Below, piece by piece: positions 1-9,713 of a stretch of 64,000 nt of DNA. The translations under genes were made by a program, and so were the position numbers. The stretch is from Ligustrum vulgare (lineage: Eukaryota > Streptophyta > Magnoliopsida > Lamiales > Oleaceae), in the NCBI GenBank assembly GCA_963555705.1, contig OY743176.1, positions 46,143,026-46,207,025 of the forward strand. Direction: 5' to 3'. Within the stretch, counting starts at the first letter, position 1, and each line of letters starts with the position of its first letter. The notes beneath the pieces are model-generated. The model was not told where the DNA came from, searched no databases, and worked only from the letters and a program-made list of their open reading frames with translations.

Positions 1-243
1 ATAATGCGTTTTGTATTTTTAATATTATTTTAAGACATTAAATATATTTTTATATAAAAAAAAAATAGATTTTTTACCCTTATAATAAAAAAATAAATAA
101 ATAAAAAAATGAACCGCATTAGGCGGCGCCTAGGCGGTCAAAAAAAATCGTTGACCGCATTTTTTCGCGCATACCACTTATTCGACGCGTTTTGGTCACG
201 CATCGCGCCTAGGCGGCGCATTTTCGCGCATTTTAGAACACTG
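1..243. mobile_element. Right end of a hAT-like MITE, cut by the window edge
   Basis: The stretch holds repeated GC-rich pieces of the type cctaggcgg and cgcgcatttt in AT-rich DNA. It ends in ttttagaacactg, whose reverse complement cagtgttctaaaa looks like a hAT-type terminal inverted repeat starting with CAG. The left end lies outside the window, so neither a target duplication nor the full length can be checked. No coding capacity is visible. The hAT assignment is inferred from the terminus only. Confidence 0.45.
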
Positions 244-1269
244 TGATATATCTAGTTGGGGAATTCTAACCAGGATCGACCTTCGTAGGTGAAGCCTAAA
301 AATTCATCTTGGATGTGTAGGTGTATTTGCTTACCAAAAAATATAAAATAAAAATAATTTATTATAAGAAGTGTTTTTATTTTCAAGCTCGAGGGCCAAT
401 AATGGGGTTTTTTTTGTTGGGGGGTTTGGGGGGGGGGGGGGTACCTGCCACTTTTCCCGGTTTTAGTTTTAAGAATTAATCTGATGCCAAGCTATATTTC
501 GGTGTCATTGTTTTTAAACATTATATTTTACACAGTGAAATGTATTTACTTTATTTCTTTATTATTTATTTCCAAACAATTAATTTATTTATATTTCTAA
601 TTTAAATAATTACTAAAATTATTAATTTAAAATAGTTTATTTATTAACTATTAATTTAAAAATTACATTGAACTCAAAAAAGAAAATCTACATATAATAA
701 AAAATATCACAATTAGTTAAATCCTTTTTTTTAAAATCTAAATTAGAATAAATAACCCAGAAATAGTAAATTAATTCATTTCGAAGTGCAATGTGTGTAT
801 CTTTATCCTTGATTTGTCTATTTCGAGTTAGAAATTCTTGAAATCAAGTATTTTAATGGTCTTGGAGGATCTGAAAAAAATCTTCGGTGTACTAATTATT
901 GTTCTAGTTTAAAGTATGTTGTACTTTACTTTTTTAAAATGATTTTTACGTGGTTATAGCTCTAATTTCTTCATTAGTTACAATTATCAAATTTGTAACT
1001 TTTGATATTTGATGAGCAATTTGAATTTAACGTATTGATCAATATTTACTCATTACTTGATTATTATTTACAAATCAATATAAATAATTGTGAATTACCA
1101 AATACTAAAAATAATTAAAAAGGGATATAGAAGGATAATAATATAGTGTAACTTTTAGTGTGGCATTGGAGAGGGCACCAAATTTGGTAACAATTGAAGA
1201 TAGCTCATAATTCAATTGAAATCAAAACTCCATTTCATAAAGTAGTAGAGAAAAAAACAAGAGTAATTC
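244..1269. other. AT-rich intergenic stretch, no gene seen
   Basis: I find no convincing reading frame, splice pattern or transposon end here. Apart from the G-run cluster near its left side the DNA is AT-rich and of low complexity, with many short A and T runs. It lies beyond the 3' end of the methylesterase-like gene and is probably old decayed repeat DNA. Confidence 0.5.
404..441 (+). repeat. Cluster of G runs (G4, G6, G14)
   Basis: Three G runs of 4, 6 and 14 bases lie within 38 bases on the plus strand, separated by short T-rich spacers. Such spacing can form an intramolecular G-quadruplex, the longest run supplying two tracts. It is isolated in AT-rich DNA and not next to a recognisable promoter. 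A homopolymer this long may also have an unreliable assembled length. Confidence 0.6.
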
Positions 1270-1418
1270 TAGGGAGACATTTTTAAGTGATATTGTGACA
1301 TGACACACATACATTTGATGGTGAAAAAGTAAGTGATGGGGTAGTTTTTTATACCATCCAATGTATGTTCATCATCACAATGTCACTTAAAAATATCAAT
1401 TAAAAATGTCTTCTTAAA
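1270..1418. mobile_element. Short MITE with imperfect terminal inverted repeats
   Basis: The left arm contains gacatttttaagtgatattg. The right arm contains caatgtcacttaaaaatatc, which pairs with it when reversed and complemented. An outer arm, gacattttt against aaaaatgtc, extends the inverted repeat. The element is about 150 bp and non-coding. No clear target duplication was found, so the superfamily is left open. Confidence 0.5.
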
Positions 1419-1772
1419 ACAATTAAGGATTGTTAGAGATTTTTCCACTCTAACTTCGAAGTCTTTATCTTCTTTCATTGTTGCCTTCAATTCACGTAGC
1501 AGCCGATACATCACAAAATCAACATTAAATTGCTGTTATATGTAATATTCAGAATCCAATGAGAACATCATATGCTCTATATAGCATGAATATCCGAGGT
1601 CTTTCATGTTACAACTAATCTCAGATTTGTAAAATTGCATAGCATCACATGTTGCATTCATTTCAATATGAAAGTAGATTTTATAATTTATATCATAATA
1701 TCTAGTATTTTTATTTTAAAAAATTCATAATGTTTCCAGAATTTTTTATTCCAAATGGAAATTTCCGCAAAA

Positions 1773-1780
<8 letters not shown>

Positions 1781-1818
<38 letters not shown>
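1781..1818. repeat. GA microsatellite
   Basis: About 19 uninterrupted GA units. It lies in intergenic DNA roughly 300 bp beyond the end of the methylesterase-like reading frame. It is likely to vary in length. Confidence 0.9.
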
Positions 1819-1820
<2 letters not shown>

Positions 1821-2334
1821 ACAATTGTTCTAGACAAGCCCTCGACAATCAAACATAGCACTGGGGGCTTTATAGGCCTAAACGCATATTACAAATACAA
1901 GGCTTGAATTGCAGGTATCAGTTTTGATCCCCTTCCCGCCACGGGGAGGGGATTATATGCCTTCCCCTCACAGGGGGCGGCCCCACTGCCACCTCGGGGG
2001 AGGATAACAATGTTTTTGCAGGTACTTATCTACGGGAAGTCAATTTGGGGATGGGACGGTACGTATACAAAGTTGGATTAAAATGCCTCTAGTGACTAAC
2101 CGATCATCCAACTCCAATTTTTAAATTACCCTAAAATTTCAATGAAAATAAAAGCAAAAGTAAATTTAAAAATAAAAGTAAAATTAAAAATAAAAATAAT
2201 ATATAAATGGGATAGTGAACAGGGCGGGAAATTGCTCCGCCTCGCTCCACCTCGCCCCAACCAACCTTAAGCCAGGATTGGGGCGGGGACGAAACGGTAA
2301 AATCCGCGACAGAGCTTGGACAAGGGCCTTTTCC
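1819..2334. other. GC-rich low-complexity repeat DNA abutting the esterase gene
   Basis: Clusters such as ccttcccgccacggggag and ggggcgaggtggagcgaggc resemble the GC-rich MITE bodies at 34140-34498 and 15120-15681. The segment begins just where the methylesterase homology stops, near 2335, so it probably replaced the gene's original stop codon and 3' UTR. I could not define element ends or a target duplication. Confidence 0.4.
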
Positions 2335-3647
2335 ATCCCAAGCTATATCCAATAAATATTGGCAAAGTGTATGAGGCTTTGAGATCATTGCCATGTGATC
2401 AGCATCTTTTATCTCTTTCACTATTGTTGCTCCAGCGTTCTCAATTAGCCAATGTTGGAATTCTACCGTTACAGCTTTATCTTGACCGGTTATAATATAA
2501 GCACGCTTTATAGATCCGTACCTTTCATTGGAAAATGGTCTCTGCTTTGACAAGTCTTCCAAAAAATTAGAGCTTGGCCTCAGCAACACTTTTGCTAACA
2601 CCACTTCCTATGATAATGGATTCAAAACGTATTTGTTGGTCACTCAATGTAAAGACAATCTTACTACATTTACATCAATTTTGAAATACATATTGACAAG
2701 TAGCATATGTGGCGCAATCTTTTTTTTTCACACATTATCACATTATCTTTTAAATCAACAATCATAACACTTCAGCTTCACTTATTTTTTCAACCTCTTT
2801 GTCAAAAAGGAAGTGTTTCACTTTGATCACTCAACTTTTCCATGACTGTAAAGTACTTAAACCTTAAATTATTAGAATTTTATTTCAAGCATTTAATTTG
2901 CTAAGTTATTGGGAAAAAAAATAAAATAAAATCTTACAAGCCTCAATTTTTTTTTAATTTTTTTTTTTTTTGACATATATTCTTTTTTTACCTCGGGAGG
3001 GCAAAGTTGATATAATTTTGCTGAAATGTACTGGGGACCAAATAACATTGCTACGAGATGATCTTCAGGTTTTCCAAACGGTATGTATTGATTATCCATA
3101 GAATCCTCCTTCGTGGCTCCTTCAAACTCCTGCCAAACAAGTTAATGAAAGTAAATTTAAATATTTATCAGCAAAAACAAAATCACTATTTTATGTCATC
3201 TTTATAATCTTTTTAGATTGTTAAAGCTTCATGTTGTTCTAACATTTTTGTTTAATTGCAGGCACAAAACTTTACCTTTTCATTAAAATAGCTCGGCCTG
3301 TGTACAGTATCAGGCATTATAGCCGCAACAAAAACAGCAACAGAAACCTTGTGTGGGTATTTCTCCATTGCAAAAGCCATGTTCAAGCCACCAAGACTAT
3401 GTCCAACTAGAACTACCTTTTCATTTGATGGAATCGACTCCATTACCTCCATAAACGGAGCTGTATAGTCGGAAAATGTGCGAAGCTCGTCTAAGCTTTT
3501 CGGGTTGATGCCTGAGGCTGCAAGATCGACCGCCGTGACAAGGTGGCCCTCCTCCTCCAGCAGATATTGTAGCCTGTACCAGCACCAAGCTCCATGGCAT
3601 GAACCATGTACAAGAACAAAATGTTTTTGTTGCTTTTTACCTGCCAT
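2131..3647 (-). CDS. Methylesterase-like alpha/beta hydrolase (MES/SABP2 family), three exons, altered 3' end
   Basis: Predicted exons are 3647-3276, 3129-2992 and 2607-2131, with GT-AG introns of 146 and 384 bp, all in phase 0. The product resembles plant methylesterases, which hydrolyse methyl esters such as methyl salicylate or methyl jasmonate and are usually cytosolic. The N-terminal HGxxHGAWCWY motif is present, as is the nucleophile elbow GHSLGG (Ser84). Asp213 in GQDKA and His241 in DADHM complete the triad, so the core (about 260 residues, the family's normal length) looks intact. Family homology ends near 2335. The frame then runs on for about 65 unrelated residues, the last 30 or so strongly hydrophobic. 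Substrate cannot be told; a polyneuridine-aldehyde-esterase or hydroxynitrile-lyase-like role is possible. The gene could also be a recent pseudogene. Confidence 0.8.
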
Positions 3648-3682
3648 TTTTAGTTTTCTTGATTGATATGTTTCTTATCCCC

Positions 3683-3692
3683 ACATATATAG
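3683..3692 (-). promoter_or_regulatory. Candidate TATA box of the methylesterase-like gene
   Basis: On the minus strand the sequence reads ctatatatgtgg about 36-45 bases upstream of the ATG at 3647. A start site about 30 bases downstream would give a very short 5' UTR. This is judged from position and composition only. Confidence 0.45.
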
Positions 3693-3769
3693 AGCTAGAG
3701 AAGGAGAGAATTGACAGCTTATCCAGAGATGTGTGGTGGTAGAGGAGATCAATCTTTAATTGTACATAT

Positions 3770-5433
3770 TTGATAGAATTTGACTTATTTTTTAAACAAG
3801 TAATTAAGGTGGATTTTGCATAGTTAAATTTGAATGACTAATTATATTGACACCACTAATTTTATTAATTACATCGCACTTTTCATATTCACTATATTGG
3901 ACATAATAAAATTGACTTAAATAATTACCACCATATTATATTAGGCCCGGTTCTCTTTACTGTTTTCAGATCGTTTTCTGTTTTTAATTTCAAAAATATT
4001 TAGAACGCATTATCTTTATCATTTTAAAAAATGCATTTTGAAAAACAAAAATATTTTTCCGCACAAAATTCAAAATACTCAATACCTCATTTTGAGCATT
4101 TTGAATGTATTTCAACTCCAAATGTTTAAAACGCCTAAAATGCCTTTTTGTTAGAAGACCTGAGCTAAACCCAATTGGAAGCAACAAAAATGAGAGAAGG
4201 TCACCTGTTCTATCCCGCCTCCGACGACGACTACACCACGTCCTCCGACTCAACTGGTCCAATTCTCACCACCACCATCACCTCCTTCATCTTTTCTACT
4301 TATCCGCCCACAACAACCCTTTAACCAGCCCGCCAACAAAATGCACTTCGAACCATTCTTACAGATTAAAAAATTTATTAGTATCCATCATCTTCCTCTC
4401 CCCCCTTCTTTAGCCACATCATTTTATCTTCAACATCATTTTTTTTTTTTTTGTGAAATTTTCTCTTTCTAGTGTCTATACAAGCAAGAGTAAAAAGGAG
4501 AGTGAAATTTGAATTTGTTTCTGTTATGGATTATTATTGCATAGAATCAAGAGCTTTAAAATTGAGTTTCCTCTCACAAATGAAAATGAAAAAAAAAAAA
4601 AAAAAATCAGAAATGCTTCTTAGGGTGCGTTTGATAGCGTGGGTGGAAAGAAAATGAATTCCAGGGAATTGAATTCTAGGAAATTGAATTTCGGGGAATT
4701 AGAAGTTTAATGTGTTTGATTGGTTTAATAAAAAAATATTTTTTTTTTAATTTTTTCACACATTTGTACTTGATAATAATAATGTTAATTTTTAGAAAAA
4801 AATAAATCAATTAACAATAACAAAAATGATCAAACGTAACGAAAATAGTATAAGATTTTCCCTGGAAAATAAAACCTCCTCATTCCCTTGGAAAATGAAT
4901 TCATTCAAAATAAGGAAAATATCGAATTTCGAGACAAGTGGAAAAATGAATTCCATGAAAAATTTAGGCAATCAAATAGCGCAAAGTTGGAAATTCACAT
5001 GAAAAATCATATTTTTCATGGAAAATTTGGCGAATCAAACGCACCCTTAGTTCTTAACGACAAGAAAATATAGGGTTTAATCACTGACACAGTGACACTG
5101 CGCTCGTGTGTGTAGGAGAGTTCAAATTGGGAGGCACCATTATATTTTCATTTTGAGTTTAGCCCTGTTGAAACCCAAATATTCCTGCTAATAAAACTAG
5201 CAAGGAATCTGAAATTCATGGAGATTTGATTGTGGTGTACGTTGTGTATTATGTTTTATTTTCATTTTATTTAGCAAAATGCTATATTTGTAAAAGTGAT
5301 GTGGTGTAATTATAAAATTTATGTTTTAGTTAGTGGTGTCAATATAATGTGGTGTGATTAATATATTTAGTGGTGTCAATATAATTACCCAACTTCAATT
5401 ATTTAAAGTGCTTTTTCCCAAAATTCTATCAAT
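3770..5433. repeat. Long-range inverted repeat enclosing 1.6 kb
   Basis: The left arm (about 3770-3870) contains ttgatagaattt and taattatattgacaccacta. The right arm (about 5340-5433) contains the same words in reverse complement and in mirrored order. This suggests the ends of one transposon or fold-back element. Inside lie a Tourist-like MITE and a stretch at 4190-4260 with an open frame beginning MREGHLFYPASDDDY, which might be a captured exon. I recognise no transposase. The region is otherwise AT-rich and non-coding. Confidence 0.5.
4623..5046. mobile_element. Tourist-like (PIF/Harbinger) MITE
   Basis: Perfect 13-bp terminal inverted repeats, gggtgcgtttgat and atcaaacgcaccc, bound a 424-bp non-coding element. 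Both ends are flanked by the trinucleotide tta (4620-4622 and 5047-5049), the usual target duplication of the PIF/Harbinger superfamily. The interior has inverted aattcc-type repeats and could fold back on itself. The element carries no transposase and would depend on an enzyme supplied elsewhere. Confidence 0.85.
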
Positions 5434-5533
5434 CATTTCACATATTACTTATTAGTGTCATTAATGTTTGATAAATATTGATTTTTTCTTTCTTTCTTTT
5501 TGACCAATAGATTTTTAAGTTTACTTTCGTAGT

Positions 5534-5711
5534 GAGCCTGTTTAGTAATGTGATTTTTAAAAAAATTTGTGATTTTTTTTTTTTTAATTTATACATAGAT
5601 GTGTGGTTTAAAATTATTTGAAAAGTTAAAAAAATATGAATTTAACTAAAAATAAATGATTGAGATTAAATTTCAAAAGTTGTGAAAATTTTCATTTTCT
5701 CAAACAAGCTC
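5534..5711. mobile_element. MITE, gagcctgttt family, copy 1
   Basis: Ends gagcctgttt and aaacaagctc are imperfect inverted repeats, and the body contains tgtgtggtttaaaattattt. The same termini and body word occur at 39394-39558, so this is a dispersed family with at least two copies here. This copy shows no clear target duplication; the other copy has taa on both sides, pointing to a PIF/Harbinger-type MITE. Confidence 0.65.
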
Positions 5712-5970
5712 AGCATAATATAAATAACTTATTTAAAAAGTTTGGTAGTTGGAGTATGAAGGGCCGTGGTTGGTTGGAAAAAAAACATGTGTCACTGTTC
5801 AAGTTGGTGTCCTTCTTTAGCTGTCATGGTTTGGCATTTATCGCATTTTTACTTCTCACCTCCAAAATATAAAACGTGATGCCTTGTACTGAAGAATTCT
5901 AAAGATTACCATACAGATAAAAATATTCTTACCAAATTACCCTTTTAAATATCATTATAGAACCCTAACA
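5712..5970. other. Spacer between MITE and viral primer site
   Basis: About 260 bases of AT-rich DNA with a short open frame that resembles nothing known. The last 90 bases, from about 5880, share the composition of the viral insert, so the exact viral boundary is uncertain. No target duplication or promoter element is evident. Confidence 0.4.
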
Positions 5971-5986
5971 TATTAATATTTGGTAT
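5971..5986 (+). promoter_or_regulatory. Initiator tRNA-Met primer-binding site of the viral insert
   Basis: tggtatcagagtcatg is complementary to the 3' end of plant initiator tRNA-Met, apart from small changes. Caulimovirids and copia retrotransposons use this site to start minus-strand DNA synthesis. It lies 10 bases before the first viral ORF and about at the left limit of recognisable viral sequence. Confidence 0.8.
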
Positions 5987-5995
5987 CAGAGTCAT

Positions 5996-6700
5996 GTGAC
6001 AGATCTTAAGGACATATATTATATGACAAAAAATGAAAATAAATACATAATACATACACCAGAATTTATAATTACAAGAAAATTGATATTACCCCCTAAT
6101 TATAAAATAGAAATCTTAAGAGCTTTAAAAGATTTAGACGAAAACATAAGAATACAAATATATGATCTAATAAATTTCGATATTATAAAAGAAGAATTTA
6201 TAATTGGTGAAATATTAGATTTACTAGATTATAACATAGCAGAAGAATTATATGAGGATGATATAAATTGGATATATGAATTTACATAGAGCAGATCATA
6301 TATTAGAAAATATTTAGATATAGAAACAAATGAAAAGTTAGACATAATATGTAACCAAAGAATAAACTTATACGAAATGATTAATGAAGAAAGAAAGATA
6401 AAAAAAGAGGAAATCCTAAGATTAAAATGTATAGAAAAGAAAAAAGAATACTTTAATACAATATTAAAACAAGTACCTAAAATACAAGAAATTCTTAACA
6501 ACAAAGAAAAAATTTACTTAGAATTATATGATAAAACCAAAAATCAAAATACATTAAGAAAATATTGGAGAATCCAAAGACGAAAAGAAATGTTAGAGTC
6601 AGATAAAAAAATTTGTGAATATATGATAATAAGATGCAAAGATGATAAATATCAATCAGAACTCATACTTGAAATAGAAAGTATTAAAGGAAGATTTTAA
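5996..6700 (+). pseudogene. Viral ORF1, unknown function, one in-frame stop
   Basis: Two open segments (5996-6286 and 6290-6700) are in one frame, separated only by a TAG at 6287-6289, giving about 234 codons. The second half is rich in Lys, Glu and Ile and probably helical. I see no catalytic motif and do not recognise the family. Its stop is one base upstream of the next ORF's ATG, consistent with polycistronic translation. The upstream start near 5996 is not an ATG; the first ATG is at 6023. Confidence 0.6.
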
Positions 6701-6701
6701 T

Positions 6702-7075
6702 ATGGATAGACATTTTGAAGACTAAAAAACATTAATAAAATCATTAATCAGTGATATTAAAGAAGTTAAAAATGAATTAACAGAAGTAAGAAATGATATA
6801 AATATATTAAAACTTGAAATCAGGGAACTAAAAGAAAACAATAAAAGTAAAGATAAGAAAATAGACAAAAAACTTATAGAAAAAAGAAATGGTTAGAATA
6901 GGAAAAAAATATGTAGAACAAGAAAATTTTTGATAGAAACAGGAAGCGTGGATTATGAATTCAGAAAAAACATACTACCAAAAATATTAGAAGAAGAATT
7001 AGAAAAATCTATAGAAAAAGTTACAGGAAAATTAAAAATAGATAAAGACATCGAAGATCAAAAGAAAGATGAATG
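6702..7075 (+). pseudogene. Virion-associated-protein-like coiled-coil ORF
   Basis: The frame from ATG 6702 to TGA 7073-7075 is about 124 codons, close to the length of caulimovirus virion-associated proteins (about 130). It has in-frame stops at 6723-6725 and 6894-6896. Residues of about 10-50 follow a heptad-like pattern of Ile, Leu and Val spaced by Lys and Glu, predicting a coiled coil. The C-terminal part is basic and then acidic. In relatives this protein decorates virions and helps vector transmission and cell-to-cell movement. Its end overlaps the coat-protein start (7069). The identity rests on size, place and coiled coil, not on a signature motif. Confidence 0.55.
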
Positions 7076-8408
7076 AAGAGATAGATTTACTAATAGAAAA
7101 TTTTGACCAATTAAATATAGATGATTTAAACGAATACCAAATTCTAATGAATACTGGAGGAGCACCTAATCCAGTTCTAATAGGAACTTCTGGAGCTAAA
7201 CCAGAATTACCAGATCCAGATAAGAGTTATGCACCACTATATAGTAAATCACAAAAACAATATTATGATATAATTATAGATAGACAACCACCAAAAGGAA
7301 ATAAATATAGTGATAGATTTATACCAAATAATAATTATGGTAAACCCATAAATCATGGAGGAACAAAATTAGACTTGGATTGTAAGATAGATATTTAAAA
7401 AACCTTATTGAATTGGGCAGATTCAATGATATTATTCTTTTTATATAACAAAGATGATACATGGGAAAGTATTGAAAGAAGAATAGACTACCTAGTTGCA
7501 TCTTTTGATGGAGATGTTAAAAACTGGTAGGAAGGAATTAATAATGATACTAAAGCATTAATAAGAAGAAATGTTCAAACTGAAATAATAAAATCAGATA
7601 AAGAAGGCATACAAAGAATGGTAGGATATATAGGAGATAAATTCCTAGGAAAATTGGATAAATAATGTTGAAAGAGAATCAATTAGAGAAAAAGATAATG
7701 CCAGAGTCAAATTAATAAATTTAACAATTTGTGATATGTGCAAAATCAGATAATACACTTGTGAATTTAGAAAATACTACTATACTCAATTTTACAGTAA
7801 TGAAAATCAAGAAATATACCAAGATATGTACTATAACAAATTACCAGGCTCATGGGCAGTATATTTTAAGATAGAATTTGAAAAATATTATAGAGATAAT
7901 GTTGGAATACCAAGAACATTAGGAGTAAGAATAAAATCTATGTTTGAAAGATTAGCATATATATGTCAACAAAGACAATTATTGAAAAAATCAGGAAAAT
8001 TAACTAGAATATGTTGTGATGAGATGGAAAAACCTACACAATGAGGATGTCATACTGAAAGGAAAAATATAAAAATAAAATTTAAAAATAAAAAGTTCAA
8101 AAAATTTGGAAATTTTAAGAAAAAAATATATAAAACCTAAACGAAGGTATTACAAAAGAAACTATAACCCAAATAAAAAACAGAATAGACCATATAAAAC
8201 AGATAAAAGTAAATGTAAATGTTGGAATTGCGGAGAAATATGACATATAAGTCCAAATTGTACCAAGAAAAAAGTCAAAACATTACAGAAAGATTACTTA
8301 GAGATAGAAAATAAACTAAGTGAAATATTTGATATTGATGAATATTATAATCAAGAAGTTTATATAAGTGAAACAGATTCAGAAAGTAATGGATCAGAAT
8401 CAGAATAA
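7069..8408 (+). pseudogene. Viral coat-protein-like ORF with zinc knuckle, broken
   Basis: About 446 codons spread over several frames with stops and frameshifts between about 7396 and 8160. A basic Lys-rich stretch comes before a retroviral-type CCHC knuckle (CX2CX4HX4C) at 8220-8261, in which the residue before the His is replaced by TGA. The C-terminus is acidic and serine-rich (ESNGSESE). Basic region, knuckle, then acidic tail is the usual end of caulimovirid coat proteins, which package the genome. The end overlaps the start of the next ORF by 20 bases. Confidence 0.7.
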
Positions 8409-9713
8409 AGAAATAGAAGAAATAAAAAATAATAACATAAATGTACAAGAATTTGAAGGAATAGAAGGTTATGGATTAAAATAACATTTGATAACAATAA
8501 GTATAAGAAAATACAAAAATTATCATTAGATTTAAAAATTGGTAGTTGGGAAATCTTTGATAGAATATGGAAAAGAGAAAGAATAGCAATAAGTGAATAC
8601 CATAAAATAGAAAACGCAATAGATGTTAGAACAACCCAAGGAACACATAAATTTAGTCTTCTAACAAAAAACACAGTTGCAGAATTATTAACAAGGATTA
8701 ATAAAAAACAGAGTGAAAAGATTCAATATGCTTATTTAGCAGGTATACAAATAATGTTCAAATCTCTATTTAGAGAAGGAATAGATTCACCATTAACTGT
8801 AAGTTACATGATGGAAGAATATTAAATTTAAGAGATAATCATTTAGGAACGATAGAAGGGAATCTAGCATATAAAAAAAATAATATTTACATGTTACCCA
8901 AAATATTGTGTATCATTAACAGATAAAAACTTTAATGAAGTTTTAGGATTACATTTCAAATTATATAGAAATGATATAATGGAACCAGGAGATAAAATTA
9001 TGACTATTGAATATAGAGCTTTATATACATTCACTAATTCAAACTATGGGAACATTTATTCTAAAAAACCATTTATAGAAATTAATAAAGAATGTAAGGA
9101 TTTTAGTAAAATCATAACACTAGATAAACTAATAACTCTAATGTCAGAAAATTATGAACTTGAAATAACCAGAAGAAAACCTGAAATTATAGAATTAATA
9201 GAAGAAGATTACCCTGATAACATAATAACATTTCAAAATGGAAGATTAATTAAAATATCACAAAGCCTTAGTAATAAAAGGCATTTAGAAGAAACTAGTA
9301 ATACAAGAGAAATAAAACTTCATAGAAATACTGAAAATATGAAAATAGAAGGAGAATATTTTAATGGAAAAGAAAATATAAAAGGACCAAATATATTAAT
9401 AGATACAGGAACTAGTGAGTGTCACATAACTGCAAATAAAAATAAACGGTTAATAGCCCATAAAACTAAACCATATAGATACATTAATTTTGATGGACAA
9501 GAACATACTAGTGAATTTGAAGTTAAAATACTAATAAAAATTGGAGGAATCAGTTTTTTAGTACCATGTTATATAGATAACAGTATGGATATAAGACCTC
9601 ACATATTATTATGAATGAGTTTCCTAAATGGATTGGAAGATTATAGTATACAAAGAGAAAGATTGTATATAACTCAAAATGGACAAACAATACTATGTAA
9701 CAAAGCTGAATGA
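8389..9713 (+). pseudogene. Viral movement-protein-like ORF ending in an aspartic-protease-like module
   Basis: The frame starts at ATG 8389 and shifts at least twice (about 8470-8480 and 8815-8970). It is open from 8979 to a TGA at 9612-9614 and then to TGA 9711-9713. The middle part resembles 30K-type movement proteins, which enlarge plasmodesmata. The C-terminal 100 residues carry the DTGTS motif (9402-9416) and a later hydrophobic ILL just before a stop where a Gly is expected. That is the layout of a retropepsin monomer. It precedes a second such module in the polymerase ORF, and the stop overlaps that ORF's ATG as atga (9710-9713). The movement-protein call is by position and general resemblance; the protease-like call is from the motif. 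Confidence 0.6.
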
